Below, piece after piece: positions 8,286 to 21,118 of a DNA stretch of 64,000 nt. The notes beneath the pieces were generated by a model. The model made no database searches. It had not been told where the DNA came from and saw only the letters and a program-made list of their open reading frames with translations. Source of the DNA: JAHQVI01 sp963727575 (GTDB lineage Bacteria; Pseudomonadota; Alphaproteobacteria; Rhizobiales; Rhodomicrobiaceae); NCBI GenBank assembly GCA_963727575.1, contig CAVSIA010000027.1, forward strand, positions 243,077 to 307,076, in the 5' to 3' direction. Position 1 is the first letter of the stretch. Each line of letters opens with the position of its first letter. Position numbers and translations under genes: made by a program.

Positions 8286-9434
8286 TCAGCCGCGGCAGCG
8301 CGCTTCGAGGAAGGCGTGCAGCTTCTCCGGCTCGACGGCGTCGGTGGTGAAGGCGTCGCCGATGCCGCGCACCAGAACGAAGGTCAGCTTGCCTCCCCTG
8401 GCCTTCTTGTCCTGCCCCATCAGCGCGATCAGTTCGCCGGCCGAAGGCAGCGCGCCGCCGGTGCGCTCGGCAACGGCGGCAATCCGGACCGGCAGTCCGG
8501 CCGCGCCGAGATGCGTGGCCACCCGATCGGCCACGCCTTTCGGGCAAAGGCCAAGCTCCTCGGAAATCTCGAACGCGAGCATCATGCCGATGGACACCGC
8601 TTCGCCGTGTAAAAGCTTTGCCGAATAGCCCGCCCAGGCCTCCAGCGCATGGCCGAATGTGTGGCCCAGATTGAGCAAGGCGCGCCGGCCGGTCTCCCTT
8701 TCGTCTTCGGCGACGAGTTCGGCCTTCGCCTTGCAACTCACCTCGATGGCATGGATACGGGCCTCGTCGTCGCCGTCGAAAATGCGCTGCGCGTGCTCTT
8801 CCAGCCAGGCGAAAAAGGGCGCGTCGCCCAGCAGCCCGTATTTCGCCACCTCGGCGTAACCGGCGCGGACCTGGCGCGGGTCGAGCGTATTGAGCACGTC
8901 GGTATCGATCAGCACGAGGCTCGGCTGGTGGAACGTGCCGATCAGATTTTTTCCGTGACGCGTGTTGATCCCGGTCTTGCCGCCGATCGAGGAATCCACC
9001 TGAGCGAGCAGCGTCGTCGGGATTTGCAGCAGGCGCACGCCGCGTTTGACGATGCTCGCAGCGAAGCCGGCCAGGTCGCCGATCACGCCGCCGCCGAGCG
9101 CAATGACCACGTCCGCGCGCTCGAGACGTTCATCCAGAAGTTCATCGCAAAGCTTGACGAGATGCTCGTAACCCTTGGTCGCTTCGCCGGCGGGGAGAAT
9201 GATTTCTGCAGCCGGAATCGTGGCGCGAGCAAGACTTTCGCGCAACGATGCAAGATGAAGCGGCGCGACCGTGTCGTCGGTGACGATGGCGCATCGCGAC
9301 GGCGCCAGCTTTGCCGCCTGCTCGCCCGCCCCGGCCATGACGCCGCTGCCGATCAGAATGTCGTAGGCGCGCTCGCCGAGGGGAACGTGTACCGTGCGCA
9401 CGCCCGCGGCCGCGCTCTGTGCCGTGTTCAGCAT
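8286..9434 (-). CDS. aroB: 3-dehydroquinate synthase
   Basis: A 382-residue enzyme, of normal length for AroB. Motifs include the NAD-binding GGGVIGDLAGFAASIVKRG, IPTTLLAQVDSSIGGKTG, and the metal-ligand histidines in LNLGHTFGHALE and in LLHGEAVSIGM. It converts DAHP to 3-dehydroquinate, step two of the shikimate pathway, in the cytoplasm. It lies 39 bases downstream of aroK on the same strand, the standard aroKB pair. Confidence 0.95.
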   Translation of the reverse strand: MLNTAQSAAAGVRTVHVPLGERAYDILIGSGVMAGAGEQAAKLAPSRCAIVTDDTVAPLHLASLRESLARATIPAAEIILPAGEATKGYEHLVKLCDELLDERLERADVVIALGGGVIGDLAGFAASIVKRGVRLLQIPTTLLAQVDSSIGGKTGINTRHGKNLIGTFHQPSLVLIDTDVLNTLDPRQVRAGYAEVAKYGLLGDAPFFAWLEEHAQRIFDGDDEARIHAIEVSCKAKAELVAEDERETGRRALLNLGHTFGHALEAWAGYSAKLLHGEAVSIGMMLAFEISEELGLCPKGVADRVATHLGAAGLPVRIAAVAERTGGALPSAGELIALMGQDKKARGGKLTFVLVRGIGDAFTTDAVEPEKLHAFLEARCRG

Positions 9435-9473
9435 GATATGGGTCTCAGCTTTTCGTTCCGGTGCGGCCCAGCT

Positions 9474-10031
9474 TTAAGCGCATTTCGGACATTTGGCGAC
9501 CGCTTCGATAATCTCGCTTACGATGATGTCATGCGCCACGTCGCGGCTGTCGATGGTGATGTCGGCGAGCGCATAGACCGGATAGCGGTCGGCAATCAGA
9601 TTTTGCATGACCGTGCGCGGATCGGTGCTGCGCAGCAGCGGGCGCGTGTCGCGGCGCGTGACCCGGTTCATCAGCAGGTCCAGCTCGGCCTTGAGCCAGA
9701 CCGAGATGCCGCATTCGGCGATTCGCGCCCGGGTTTCCGGGTTCATGAACGCGCCGCCGCCGGTGGCGAGGACTTTGCCGCCTTCGCCGAGCAGCCTTGC
9801 AATGACACGGCGTTCGCCGTCGCGGAAGTAGGCTTCGCCATTTTCTGCGAAGATTTCATTGATTGTTTTGCCCGCTGCCTTTTCTATTTCCTGGTCAGCG
9901 TCCGAAAATGGGACGTCGAGCGTTGCGGCGAGCCGCTTTCCGATGGACGTTTTTCCTGCCCCCATGAGCCCGATCAGCACCAATGGCCGATGCCGTAGGA
10001 ACTCCCTGGTCTTCTCGATCGAAAGCGACAC
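9474..10031 (-). CDS. aroK: Shikimate kinase
   Basis: A 185-residue NMP-kinase-like protein. It carries the Walker A loop GLMGAGKTSIGKRLA, the shikimate-binding DADQEIE, and the GGGAF motif, with the adenine-binding region RDTRPLLR later. It phosphorylates shikimate with ATP. It is the promoter-proximal gene of the aroK-aroB operon and is divergent from the small membrane ORF and xerD, an order typical of Hyphomicrobiales. Confidence 0.94.
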   Translation of the reverse strand: MSLSIEKTREFLRHRPLVLIGLMGAGKTSIGKRLAATLDVPFSDADQEIEKAAGKTINEIFAENGEAYFRDGERRVIARLLGEGGKVLATGGGAFMNPETRARIAECGISVWLKAELDLLMNRVTRRDTRPLLRSTDPRTVMQNLIADRYPVYALADITIDSRDVAHDIIVSEIIEAVAKCPKCA

Positions 10032-10227
10032 GCCTGCTCAGTCCCTCGCCGTATCGGACGATCCGGCCCCGAAGAAGGTTGGTACGCTATCTATTCGGAC
10101 GACTGCCATGGAAATGTCAATATTCAGTGAGCGGGTGCGGGTGATCTTGACAAAGGCCGGGATGTTTGTTTGAGGCCATAATACTGCCAATATCCGTTAC
10201 GATAATTCAAGAGGATGCAATAAGACG

Positions 10228-10512
10228 ATGCCAAGTCTGATACGTTTTCTAACTATGTGCGGGATGATGGTTGGAATATTCTACGGTAGTATGTATGTAC
10301 TAGCCAAATATTTCCAACCGGAGCCCAAGGAAATCTCTAAGACTGTACGCAATCTCAAGAGTGCAGTAGTCCGCACACCGTATCTGTTGGTTATCTTGTT
10401 TGATTGCGCATTGGGAATGAGTTTTGGGGCAGGGGGCGCTTCTCGACTCAGCGTTCGCCGTATGTCTGCGCGCCTTGTAAGTAACTACTCAGTTAACTTA
10501 CGCGGGACGTGA
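10228..10512 (+). CDS. Small membrane protein between aroK and xerD
   Basis: A 94-residue ORF. The first ~45 residues (MPSLIRFLTMCGMMVGIFYG, then YVLAKYFQPEPKEISKTVRN) resemble a short one-helix membrane protein commonly found between aroK and xerD in Hyphomicrobiales, which usually ends soon after this point. The remaining half is unlike it and could reflect a frame change or a lost stop. The surrounding 10.1-10.5 kb is more AT-rich than the flanks. The function is unknown. Confidence 0.5.
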   Translation: MPSLIRFLTMCGMMVGIFYGSMYVLAKYFQPEPKEISKTVRNLKSAVVRTPYLLVILFDCALGMSFGAGGASRLSVRRMSARLVSNYSVNLRGT

Positions 10513-10564
10513 ACGAAATCAGCGTGCGCTGACATGCGAAGCGCGCGAATTGAGAGTGACGGAT

Positions 10565-11551
10565 ATGGATCGGACCCGGGGGCAGAATCGGGGCGCGACG
10601 AAACCAGCGGTGGTTGAGCGTTTTTTGGATATGTTGAGCGCCGAGCGAGGCGCCTCAGCAAACACATTGGACGCTTATTCGCGGGACCTCGCCCATTTTG
10701 CCAGTTTTGTGCATAAGCGTGACAGGTCGTTGGAAGCCGCGACCACCGAAGACATCACCAACTTCATTTCACAGATGGTCGAGGAAGGGCTGGCCGCGTC
10801 ATCGCGGGCACGCCGGCTCTCGGCTTTGAAGCAGTTCTTCCGCTTCCTCGTCGCCGAAGGCGTGCGGTCTGACGATCCGGCCAGCATGGTCGGCGGACCG
10901 AAGCGGGAAGCGGCGTTGCCGAAAACGCTTTCGGTGGACGAGGTCGACCGCCTGCTGGAGATCGCGCGGCGCAAGGTCGAGGAGGTCCGGAACGGCCAGC
11001 GTTCCAAGGCGCTGCGGCTGTATTGTCTCCTTGAGATCCTCTACGCCACGGGTATGCGCGTGTCCGAGCTGGTCGCCCTGCCGCGTTCCGCGCTGGTCGG
11101 GGACGAGCGGACGCTGACGATCAAGGGCAAGGGCGGCCGCCAGCGTGTGGTGCCGCTCAATCCGGCGGCGATCGAAGCGCTGACGCTCTATCTTCAGGAG
11201 CGCGACGCGGTCGCCTCCCGCGATCGCGGGTCGAATGGCGGCGGATCGTCCTGGCTGTTCCCGTCCTGGGGCCAGCAGGGCCATCTCACCCGGCAGCGGC
11301 TTGCCCAGGAGCTGAAGCTTCTTGCCAAGGATGCCGGGATCGAGCCGTCCCGCGTGTCGCCGCACGTCCTGCGCCATGCCTTTGCCAGTCACCTGATCGA
11401 GCGCGGAGCAGACCTCCGTTCCGTTCAGAAGCTGCTCGGCCACGCCGACATCGGCACCACGCAGGTCTATACCCACCTGCGCGACGGACATCTCCGCCGG
11501 ATCGTTCAGGAGCATCATCCGCTCGGCATACGCCAGCGGACCGGCGCCTGA
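10565..11551 (+). CDS. xerD: Tyrosine recombinase XerD
   Basis: A 328-residue tyrosine recombinase. The N-terminal SAM-like DNA-binding domain (FLDMLSAERGASANTLDAYS) precedes the catalytic domain with Arg in GMRVSELV, the HVLRHAFASHL (His-x-x-Arg) box, His in LLGHADIGTT and the nucleophile Tyr in QVYTHL. With XerC it resolves chromosome dimers at dif. I chose the ATG at 10565; a TTG at 10550 is also open. The position between aroK and accA is the usual one for alphaproteobacterial xerD and argues against a phage integrase. No dif site was recognised here. Confidence 0.9.
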   Translation: MDRTRGQNRGATKPAVVERFLDMLSAERGASANTLDAYSRDLAHFASFVHKRDRSLEAATTEDITNFISQMVEEGLAASSRARRLSALKQFFRFLVAEGVRSDDPASMVGGPKREAALPKTLSVDEVDRLLEIARRKVEEVRNGQRSKALRLYCLLEILYATGMRVSELVALPRSALVGDERTLTIKGKGGRQRVVPLNPAAIEALTLYLQERDAVASRDRGSNGGGSSWLFPSWGQQGHLTRQRLAQELKLLAKDAGIEPSRVSPHVLRHAFASHLIERGADLRSVQKLLGHADIGTTQVYTHLRDGHLRRIVQEHHPLGIRQRTGA

Positions 11552-11685
11552 TGAACGATCGATAACCAAGTCCGAGGCGCGACCTACGAGCGGCTTGACA
11601 TCACCAGCGAACGCCCGCCACTTAGCAGCGTCACGGCCATCGCGCGCCCTCCATGCGCCCGTTGGCCGTGGTCGACGGGATTTCG

Positions 11686-12646
11686 ATGATGACACGTACC
11701 TATCTCGACTTTGAAAAGCCGATCGCCGAGCTTGAAAGCAAGATCGAAGACCTGAAATCGTTGAAGAACGAGGACAAGCTCGGTTTCGATCGACGACGAG
11801 GTCAAGCTTCTCGAGCAGAAGGCCAAGACGGCGCTCGAGGAGACTTACGCCAAGCTGACGCCGTGGCAGAAGACCCAGGTCGCGCGCCATCCGGAGCGTC
11901 CGCATTGTCTCGACTATGTCGGCGCGCTGATCGAGGATTTCGTGCCGCTCGCCGGCGACCGCTATTATGCCGAGGACCGCGCCATCATCGGCGGCGTCGG
12001 CCGGTTTCGCGGCCGGTCGGTCGTGGTGATCGGCAACGAGAAGGGCGAGGACACCGAGACCCGCCTGGAGCACAATTTCGGCATGGCGCGGCCCGAGGGC
12101 TACCGCAAGGCCGTCCGCCTGATGAAGCTCGCCGACAAATTCGGCATGCCGGTTCTCTCATTCGTCGACACGGCTGGCGCCTATCCCGGCATCGGCGCCG
12201 AGGAGCGCGGCCAGGCCGAGGCGATCGCCCGTTCGATCGATTGCTGCCTGTCGCTGCAGGTGCCGATCGTTTCCGTGGTGATCGGCGAAGGCGGTTCGGG
12301 CGGCGCGGTGGCGATCGCGACGGCGAATAAGGTGATGATGCTGGAGCATTCGATCTACACGGTCGCCTCACCGGAGGCCGCGGCCTCGATCCTTTGGCGC
12401 GACTCCTCCCGTGCGCAAGATGCCGCAACCAATATGAAGATCACCGCCCAGGATTTGTCGCAAATGGGCATTATCGATGTAATCATCACGGAACCGGTCG
12501 GCGGCGCTCATCGGGACCGGACGACGATCATGCGGATGACGGGAAACATGATCGAGCGCGCGCTGCGAGAGTTCGACGGCCTGTCCGGCGAGGATATCCG
12601 CAAGGCGCGGCACGATAAATTCCTCGCGATCGGGCGTACAGTTTGA
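11686..12646 (+). CDS. accA: Acetyl-CoA carboxylase carboxyltransferase subunit alpha (frameshifted)
   Basis: AccA forms, with AccD, the carboxyltransferase that makes malonyl-CoA for fatty-acid synthesis. The N-terminus (RTYLDFEKPIAELESKIEDL) is in one frame; after a single extra base in the TTT run at 11784-11786 the protein continues as SIDDEVKLLEQKAKTALEET. Later motifs are VDTAGAYPGIGAEERGQAEA and GEGGSGGAVAIATANKV. As accA is essential and everything else is intact, the shift is almost certainly a sequence error. Two adjacent ATGs at 11686 and 11689 can start it. Confidence 0.9.
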
Positions 12647-12837
12647 TCTGTTGTGAATCTTTGCGTCGAAATGATCCGGCGAATCTGAAGCGGGATGTTT
12701 TGCCCAAAAGCCGCCGCTTTTCCCCGGCCAATGGAATTGGCTTGCAAATCAGCCCGTTGCCGCCTGTTATGAGCTGCGTTTAACGGTATTTCAACACGGA
12801 AAGCGGATCTTCTCGGCGCGTGCAAGGGGCACATCGA

Positions 12838-14047
12838 ATGTCGATTAAGATTGTTATAAGGGCAGCCTTCGTCGCCGCCACCGCGGTGTTGCTTGCCGGC
12901 TGTCCCGGCGGCGGCGGTAACATCGTGCCGGCGCTGAAGCAGCTTCCCGCGGAAACGCAGGTGCTCCTGGCCAAGAGCGGCATGACCCAGGAGGCCCCGA
13001 TTTTCGTGCGCATCTTCAAGGAAGAGTCGCAGCTCGAAATCTGGAAGCAGAAATCCGACGGTCGCTTCTATCACTTCAAGACCTATCCGATCTGCACCTG
13101 GTCCGGCGACCTTGGCCCGAAAATCAAAGAGGGCGACAAGCAATCGCCGGAGGGCTTCTACACCGTGACGCCTGGCCAGATGAATCCGAACAGCCAGTTC
13201 CACCTCTCCTTCAATCTCGGCTATCCGAACAACTACGACAAAGTGAACGGTCACACCGGCGGCGCCTTGATGGTCCACGGCGATTGCCGGTCCGCCGGGT
13301 GCTTCGCCATGACCGATGCGCTGATCGAGGAGATCTACGCCTTGGCCCGCGAAGCGTTCCGCGGCGGGCAGGATAAGTTCCACGTCAACGCCTTCCCGTT
13401 CCGGATGACGGCGGAGAACATGAAGCGTCACCGCGACAGCAAATGGTACGGCTTCTGGAAGACGCTCAAGGTCGGCTATGACGATTTCGAAGCTGACGCG
13501 GATGCCGCCCAAGGTGGCGGTCTGCTCGCGGCAATATCTCGTCAACGCCGAATTCATGGGCCATATCGCAACGCCCGACCCGGCGGCGAACTGTCCCGCA
13601 TACCGGCGCGTTCCCGGCGAGGAGTTCAATCCATTCGGTGAAGGCCAGGTGACGGCGAGCAAGGCGCCGGATAAGGGCCCGGCGACATCGAACAGCCGCG
13701 TTGCCGCCTACAGCACGGCCACCGCACCGGCCTCGACGCAGTCCGCGGCGCAAAGTGCCTCCGCTCCGCAGCGCGCCGCCCCGGTTGCCGAAGCGCCGAG
13801 GCAGCCCGCTCCAACGCCGCCCGTTGTCGTGGCGCGGACCACGCCGTCTGCACCGCCTGCGACGCAGGCAGCACCTCCCGCCGAGACTGTGACGCCGACC
13901 GCCGCAGTGGCGGTGGCCGCGCCTGTCGATGCGCAGGACGAGGAAAAGAAGAAGAAGGAAAAGGCCGCGCAGGACGAGACCAGCGGTCTGCACAACGTCG
14001 TGGAGTCCAGCAAGGGCGACATGATCGTGCCGGGGCAAACCCGCTAG
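12838..14047 (+). CDS. L,D-transpeptidase (YkuD) lipoprotein, frameshifted
   Basis: The ATG at 12838 follows AAGGGG. The signal peptide ends in a lipobox (VLLAGC), so the mature protein should be lipid-anchored. The YkuD domain spans about residues 60-175 and has the catalytic motif HGDCRSAGC. A one-base insertion near 13492 moves the frame; the rest reads on as TRMPPKVAVCSRQYLVNAEF and ends in a ~140-residue Ala/Pro/Thr-rich tail with a KKKKEKAAQ cluster. YkuD enzymes make 3-3 peptidoglycan cross-links or attach proteins to the wall. It is a tandem paralogue of the next gene. Confidence 0.85.
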
Positions 14048-14278
14048 CGCCAAGGATCTTTGGCCGACAGGACGCACGGCCGAAATCTCCGCGAAAACGG
14101 CGATCGGTCACGCTGCCGACCTCTAATTCTGCTGCATTGCCGCTGACGCAGGAATTTCGACGCCGGACGTTCTGCGTAAATCAACGCATTGCCCTTCAGC
14201 CCTGGCCGCTGCCGCTCTTGTCGGTTGCCGCTCTGCTCGGCATTGAAAAGCGGCGCGAAATGAAACAGACTTCGCGCA

Positions 14279-15130
14279 ATGCTCAGGCGTCCCTTCTCAC
14301 TTCTGCTGTTCACCGTGGTCGCGCTCGCGGCTCTTTTCGTGTTGTACGAGGGGAGCTGGCATCGCGCGCTCGACCGCGCCTGGATGGCGAGCCGGCATCT
14401 CAACCGGCAACTCTACTATCGTCTCGGCTATGCGCTCCCCGGCACGCCGGACCTGGCCCAACTCGATCAGCGGCTGGCGGCGAAGGGCTTTAAGCGCGGG
14501 GATCCGGTCTTCCTGCGAATTTTCAAGGCCGAGTTGCAGCTTGAGGTGTGGATGAAGCGCGGCGACCGGTTCGAGCTGTTCGACACTTATCCGATCTGCT
14601 TCTGGTCGGGCGAATTGGGGCCGAAGCTGAAAACCGGCGACCATCAGGCGCCGGAGGGCTTTTACACCGTCTCCAAGGCGCAGCTCAACCCGAACAGCCG
14701 CTGGTACCGGTCGTTCAATCTCGGCTTCCCGAACCTCTACGACCAGAGCCATGGCCGCACCGGCTCGTTCCTCATGGTTCACGGCGGATGCTCGTCGGTT
14801 GGGTGCTACGCGATGACGAACGGCGTCGTCGGCGAGCTGTGGGAGCTGGTCACGGCGGCGCTCGACGCCAGGCAGCAGCGCTTCGGGGTGCAGGTGCTCC
14901 CGTTCCGTTTGACCGATGCGCGGCTGGCGGCTTATGCCGAGGATAAATGGGCCGGGTTCTGGCGGGAGCTGAAGCCGGGCTACGACCTGTTCGAGCAAAC
15001 CCGCACACCGCCGGAGATCAGCGTCTGCGACGGCCGCTATGTTGCGGAGCCGGGAAAGCCGAACGAAGCAAGCCCGCCGGCGCTGAGGAAAGCGTGCCCG
15101 GCAGGCGAAGGTTCGGCGCAGAGTTCCTGA
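14279..15130 (+). CDS. L,D-transpeptidase (YkuD), membrane-anchored
   Basis: A 283-residue protein with an uncleaved-looking N-terminal anchor (FSLLLFTVVALAALFVLYEG) and a YkuD domain holding HGGCSSVGC. It shares long stretches with the preceding gene (PVFLRIFKAELQLEVW against PIFVRIFKEESQLEIW; FYTVSKAQLNPNSRW against FYTVTPGQMNPNSQF), so the pair arose by duplication. Unlike its neighbour it lacks a lipobox and the long Pro-rich tail. It probably acts on peptidoglycan in the periplasm. Confidence 0.87.
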   Translation: MLRRPFSLLLFTVVALAALFVLYEGSWHRALDRAWMASRHLNRQLYYRLGYALPGTPDLAQLDQRLAAKGFKRGDPVFLRIFKAELQLEVWMKRGDRFELFDTYPICFWSGELGPKLKTGDHQAPEGFYTVSKAQLNPNSRWYRSFNLGFPNLYDQSHGRTGSFLMVHGGCSSVGCYAMTNGVVGELWELVTAALDARQQRFGVQVLPFRLTDARLAAYAEDKWAGFWRELKPGYDLFEQTRTPPEISVCDGRYVAEPGKPNEASPPALRKACPAGEGSAQSS

Positions 15131-15145
15131 GCGCGGCGCGGCCGC

Positions 15146-17973
<2,828 letters not shown>

Positions 17974-18361
17974 TTCAATGCCTCAACCGCGCCAGTCCCT
18001 TTCAAAGCGAACTGACGAACCAAATTCATGGGGTCGGGATCCGATCGGCCGGCGCCTGCATGATCCTCATTCGGCGTCCGGCGAACGATGATCCAAGAGC
18101 ATTAATGAAACGCGAGGGCAGAGCGTCCAGTCGGCTACCGACAATTTCGCAATTGCAGAGATAAGAGGGGCGTCAACCCTTGTCAACGCACGCCTTTATG
18201 TGGATGGCGCCTACATGTCGTTCTTCGCACGCGGAATGATTCTTTGCGCTTCTGTCTGCGGGGCGGTAAAGAGGGCAATAAAGCCGCCGCACCCTGCCCA
18301 CATTTCATAATTAACAGTCAGATCGAGCTGTAAGAAACGAATTCAGACCAAGAGGATAGAC
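17974..18361. other. Divergent promoter region of secA and parvulin
   Basis: A 388-base gap with no coding potential. It must contain promoters for both outward genes. An AGGAT ribosome-site element precedes the GTG start of the parvulin gene. No clear regulator site or RNA element is visible; a secM-like leader was not found. Confidence 0.45.
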
Positions 18362-19246
18362 GTGAAAAAGTCAGCATTTGTCGCCCTTCTGCTGGCGGCA
18401 GCCTGCTACGCAGGCCCATCCTGGGCGGCGCCCGAGACGGTCGTCGCCAAGGTGAACGGCCAGGATATCACCGAGGCCGAGCTTAAATTCGCCGAAGCCG
18501 AAATCGGCTCGGAACTGGCCGGCGTACCGGAAGAAAGCCGCCGCCGCGTGCTGTTCGAATATCTCGTCGAAGCCCATCTGATGGCGGCTGCGGCCGAAAA
18601 GGCCGATCTCGGCAAGGGCGAGTCCTTCGAGAAGCGGATGGAGTATTACCGTATGCGCGCGCTGCGGGACACCTACTTCGAGAAGCAGGTTCGCGACTCG
18701 GTTCCGGAGGCGGATGCCAAGGCGCTCTATGAAGAGCGGGTGAAGAGCATTCCCTCGCAGGAGGAGGTCCGCGCCAGCCATATTCTCGTGAAGACCGAGG
18801 AAGAGGCGAAGAAAGTCGCGGACGAGCTGAAAGCCGGCGGCGACTTTGCCGAACTGGCCGCCAAATATTCGCAGGACCGCGGCGGCGAGAGCGGCGGCGA
18901 TCTCGGCTATTTCACCCACGGCCAGATGGTCAAGCCGTTCGAAGACGCGGCCTTCGCCATGGAAAAGGGCAAGATCTCCGAGCCGATCAAGACCGAATTC
19001 GGCTGGCATATCCTGAAGGTCGAGGACAAGCGTAGTCGCCAGCCTCCGACCTTCGAGGACGTCAAGGATCAGATCACCGCCTCGCTGGTGCAGAGCAAGC
19101 TCCAGGCCTCCGTTCAGGAGCTGCGCAACACCGCGAAGATCGAGATCGTGGATGCGGAGCTGAAGAAGGCGGCCGAAGCCGAAGGTGCGGCGGCCCAGCC
19201 GAGTGCTGCTCCTGCCGACGGCGACGTCGAGAAGAAAAAAGAATAG
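18362..19246 (+). CDS. Periplasmic parvulin-type peptidyl-prolyl isomerase
   Basis: A 294-residue protein with a signal peptide (KKSAFVALLLAAACYAGPSW), an N-terminal SurA-like helical chaperone segment (VNGQDITEAELKFAEAEIG), and a parvulin domain at about residues 135-235 (VRASHILVKTEEEAKKV, GGESGGDLGYFTHGQMVKPF, EFGWHILKVED). The C-terminus is Ala-rich and charged. It catalyses prolyl isomerisation and assists folding of exported proteins. The start is GTG after AGGAT. argJ follows 14 bases later, probably in one transcript. Confidence 0.88.
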   Translation: MKKSAFVALLLAAACYAGPSWAAPETVVAKVNGQDITEAELKFAEAEIGSELAGVPEESRRRVLFEYLVEAHLMAAAAEKADLGKGESFEKRMEYYRMRALRDTYFEKQVRDSVPEADAKALYEERVKSIPSQEEVRASHILVKTEEEAKKVADELKAGGDFAELAAKYSQDRGGESGGDLGYFTHGQMVKPFEDAAFAMEKGKISEPIKTEFGWHILKVEDKRSRQPPTFEDVKDQITASLVQSKLQASVQELRNTAKIEIVDAELKKAAEAEGAAAQPSAAPADGDVEKKKE

Positions 19247-19260
19247 GTCCTGGCCCGGGA

Positions 19261-20506
19261 GTGACCGCCGTGAAGGTGTCGCCGTTCGCGCCGGATCGCC
19301 CAGCGGCGCTTTCGCCACTGCCGGGCGTGAGGCTTGCCGCTGCGGAAGCCGGCATTCGCTATAAGAACCGCAAGGACGTGCTGCTCGTCACGATGCCCGA
19401 AGGCACGCAGGCGGCGGGCGTCCTGACGCGGTCCCGGACGGCCTCCGCGCCGGTCGACTGGTGCCGGCGCCAGCTCGCCCATGGCCGGGCGCGGGCGCTG
19501 GTGGTCAATTCCGGCAATGCCAACGCGTTCACGGGTATGCGCGGCGTCGAGATCGTCGAGGCAACCGCGGCTGTGGCGGCTCAGGCCACCGGCTGCGATC
19601 CGGCGGAGGTGTTTCTGGCATCGACGGGCGTGATCGGCGAGCCAATTCCGCCGGGCAAGTTCGAGGCGGTGATGGCGGGCCTTGCGGCTGAAGCGGTCGA
19701 AGACGGCTTCTCCGAGGCGGCGCTCACCATCATGACCACCGATACCTTCGCCAAGCTCGCCACGCGGACGGTGCAGATCGGCGGCGCGACCGTAACGCTG
19801 AACGGCATCGCCAAGGGCTCGGGCATGATCGCGCCGGACATGGCGACCATGCTGGCCTTCATTTTCACCGATGCAGCCGTTGCCGCGCCCGCGCTTCAGG
19901 CGCTGGTCAGCCGCCACGTCCAGTCGACCTTCAATGCCGTGACCGTCGACAGCGATACGTCCACCAGCGACACCTTGCTCGTCTTCGCAACCGGCAGTGC
20001 GGCGCAGGGCGGAGCCTGGCATCAAGACGCGGACGACCCGGCGCTTGCCGGTTTCTCCGAGGCGCTGCGCGACCTCATGCTCGATCTCGCTTTGCAGATC
20101 ATCAAGGATGGCGAAGGCATTTCCAAGCTGATCCGGGTGGATGTCGAGGGCGCCGAGAGCGACGAAGCGGCCAAACGCATTGCGCTCGCCATCGCCAACT
20201 CGCCGCTGGTCAAGACGGCGATTGCCGGCGAGGACGCCAATTGGGGGCGCGTGGTGATGGCGGTGGGCAAGGCCGGCGAGGCGGCCGACCGCGACCGGCT
20301 GTCGATCTGGTTCGGCGACCTGCTGCTCGCCGCTGAACGGCATGCGCAGCCCGGGTTACAGCGAGGACGAAGCCAGCGCCTATATGAAGAGCAGCGAGAT
20401 CGCCATCGGCGTGGATGTCGGCGTCGGCGGGCCGGGCCGGGCGACCGTCTGGGGCTGCGATCTGACCCACGGCTATATCGACATCAACGGCAGCTATCGG
20501 AGCTAG
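19261..20506 (+). CDS. argJ: Glutamate N-acetyltransferase / amino-acid acetyltransferase ArgJ (frameshifted)
   Basis: ArgJ transfers acetyl from acetylornithine to glutamate, closing the arginine cycle. Visible motifs are VNSGNANAFTG, the autocleavage region KGSGMIAPDMATMLAF where the Thr becomes the nucleophile, TVDSDTSTSDT and GEDANWGRVVMAVGK. Near 20331 a single extra base diverts the frame; one base on, it continues NGMRSPGYSEDEASAYMKSS and ends DINGSYRS with a TAG at 20504-20506. This matches the normal C-terminus. The start is GTG. It is followed one base later by mutT. Confidence 0.9.
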
Positions 20507-20507
20507 T

Positions 20508-20921
20508 ATGAGTGCCGCCCCGCTGAAGCTGCTTCTGGTCGTCGCGGTGGCGCTGATCGACGAGGACGGGCGGGTGCTGCTCAGCCAGCGTCCGGAGGGC
20601 CGCAGCCTTGCCGGGCTTTGGGAGTTTCCAGGGGGCAAGGTCGAGGCGGGCGAGACGCCGGAAGCCGCCCTGATCCGCGAGGTCCGGGAGGAACTGGCCA
20701 TCGAGCTGCGGGCAGCGTGCATCGCGCCGCTGACCTTCGCCAGCCATACCTACGAGACATTCCATCTGCTGATGCCGCTCTTCGTGTGCCGCCGCTGGGA
20801 AGGCGAGATCATCGCGCAGGAGGGCCAGCAACTGGCCTGGGTGCGCGCCAGCCGCCTGCGCGACTACCCGATGCCGCCCGCCGATATCCCGCTGATCCCG
20901 ATCCTGCAGGATTGGCTGTAA
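20508..20921 (+). CDS. mutT: Nudix (d)NTP pyrophosphohydrolase MutT
   Basis: A 137-residue Nudix hydrolase. The Nudix box reads GGKVEAGETPEAALIREVRE, continuing EEL, with the usual Gly, Glu and Arg-Glu residues. The opening LLVVAVALIDEDGRVLLSQR is typical of MutT of the 8-oxo-dGTP type. It likely sanitises oxidised nucleotides. The ATG lies one base after the argJ stop, so it is translationally linked to argJ, an arrangement found in other Hyphomicrobiales. Confidence 0.9.
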   Translation: MSAAPLKLLLVVAVALIDEDGRVLLSQRPEGRSLAGLWEFPGGKVEAGETPEAALIREVREELAIELRAACIAPLTFASHTYETFHLLMPLFVCRRWEGEIIAQEGQQLAWVRASRLRDYPMPPADIPLIPILQDWL

Positions 20922-21118
20922 CGGCGAATATCGCGCGCGCGGCGCTTGGTGGACAAAGCGGAGTGATGACGAAGCCGACCAGGGGAAACCCTTAGCCGGC
21001 GCCTCGCCTTTAGGCAAAATGCTTGCGTTCGCCGCCGCTAGCTTACATCTATTCCAAGGTACGGCGGCCCTTGGCGGCGCGTTCCGGCGCCCCCACGTCA
21101 ATTTTCGAGAGATCAGTT

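Noticed and set aside
7471..8736. Long minus frame across mcl, hspQ and aroB
   Set aside because: It overlaps three well-supported genes and shows no family features; high GC leaves frames open by chance.
10565..11551. Integrase marking a mobile island
   Set aside because: The tyrosine recombinase sits between aroK and accA with XerD-type motifs and no attachment repeats or cargo.
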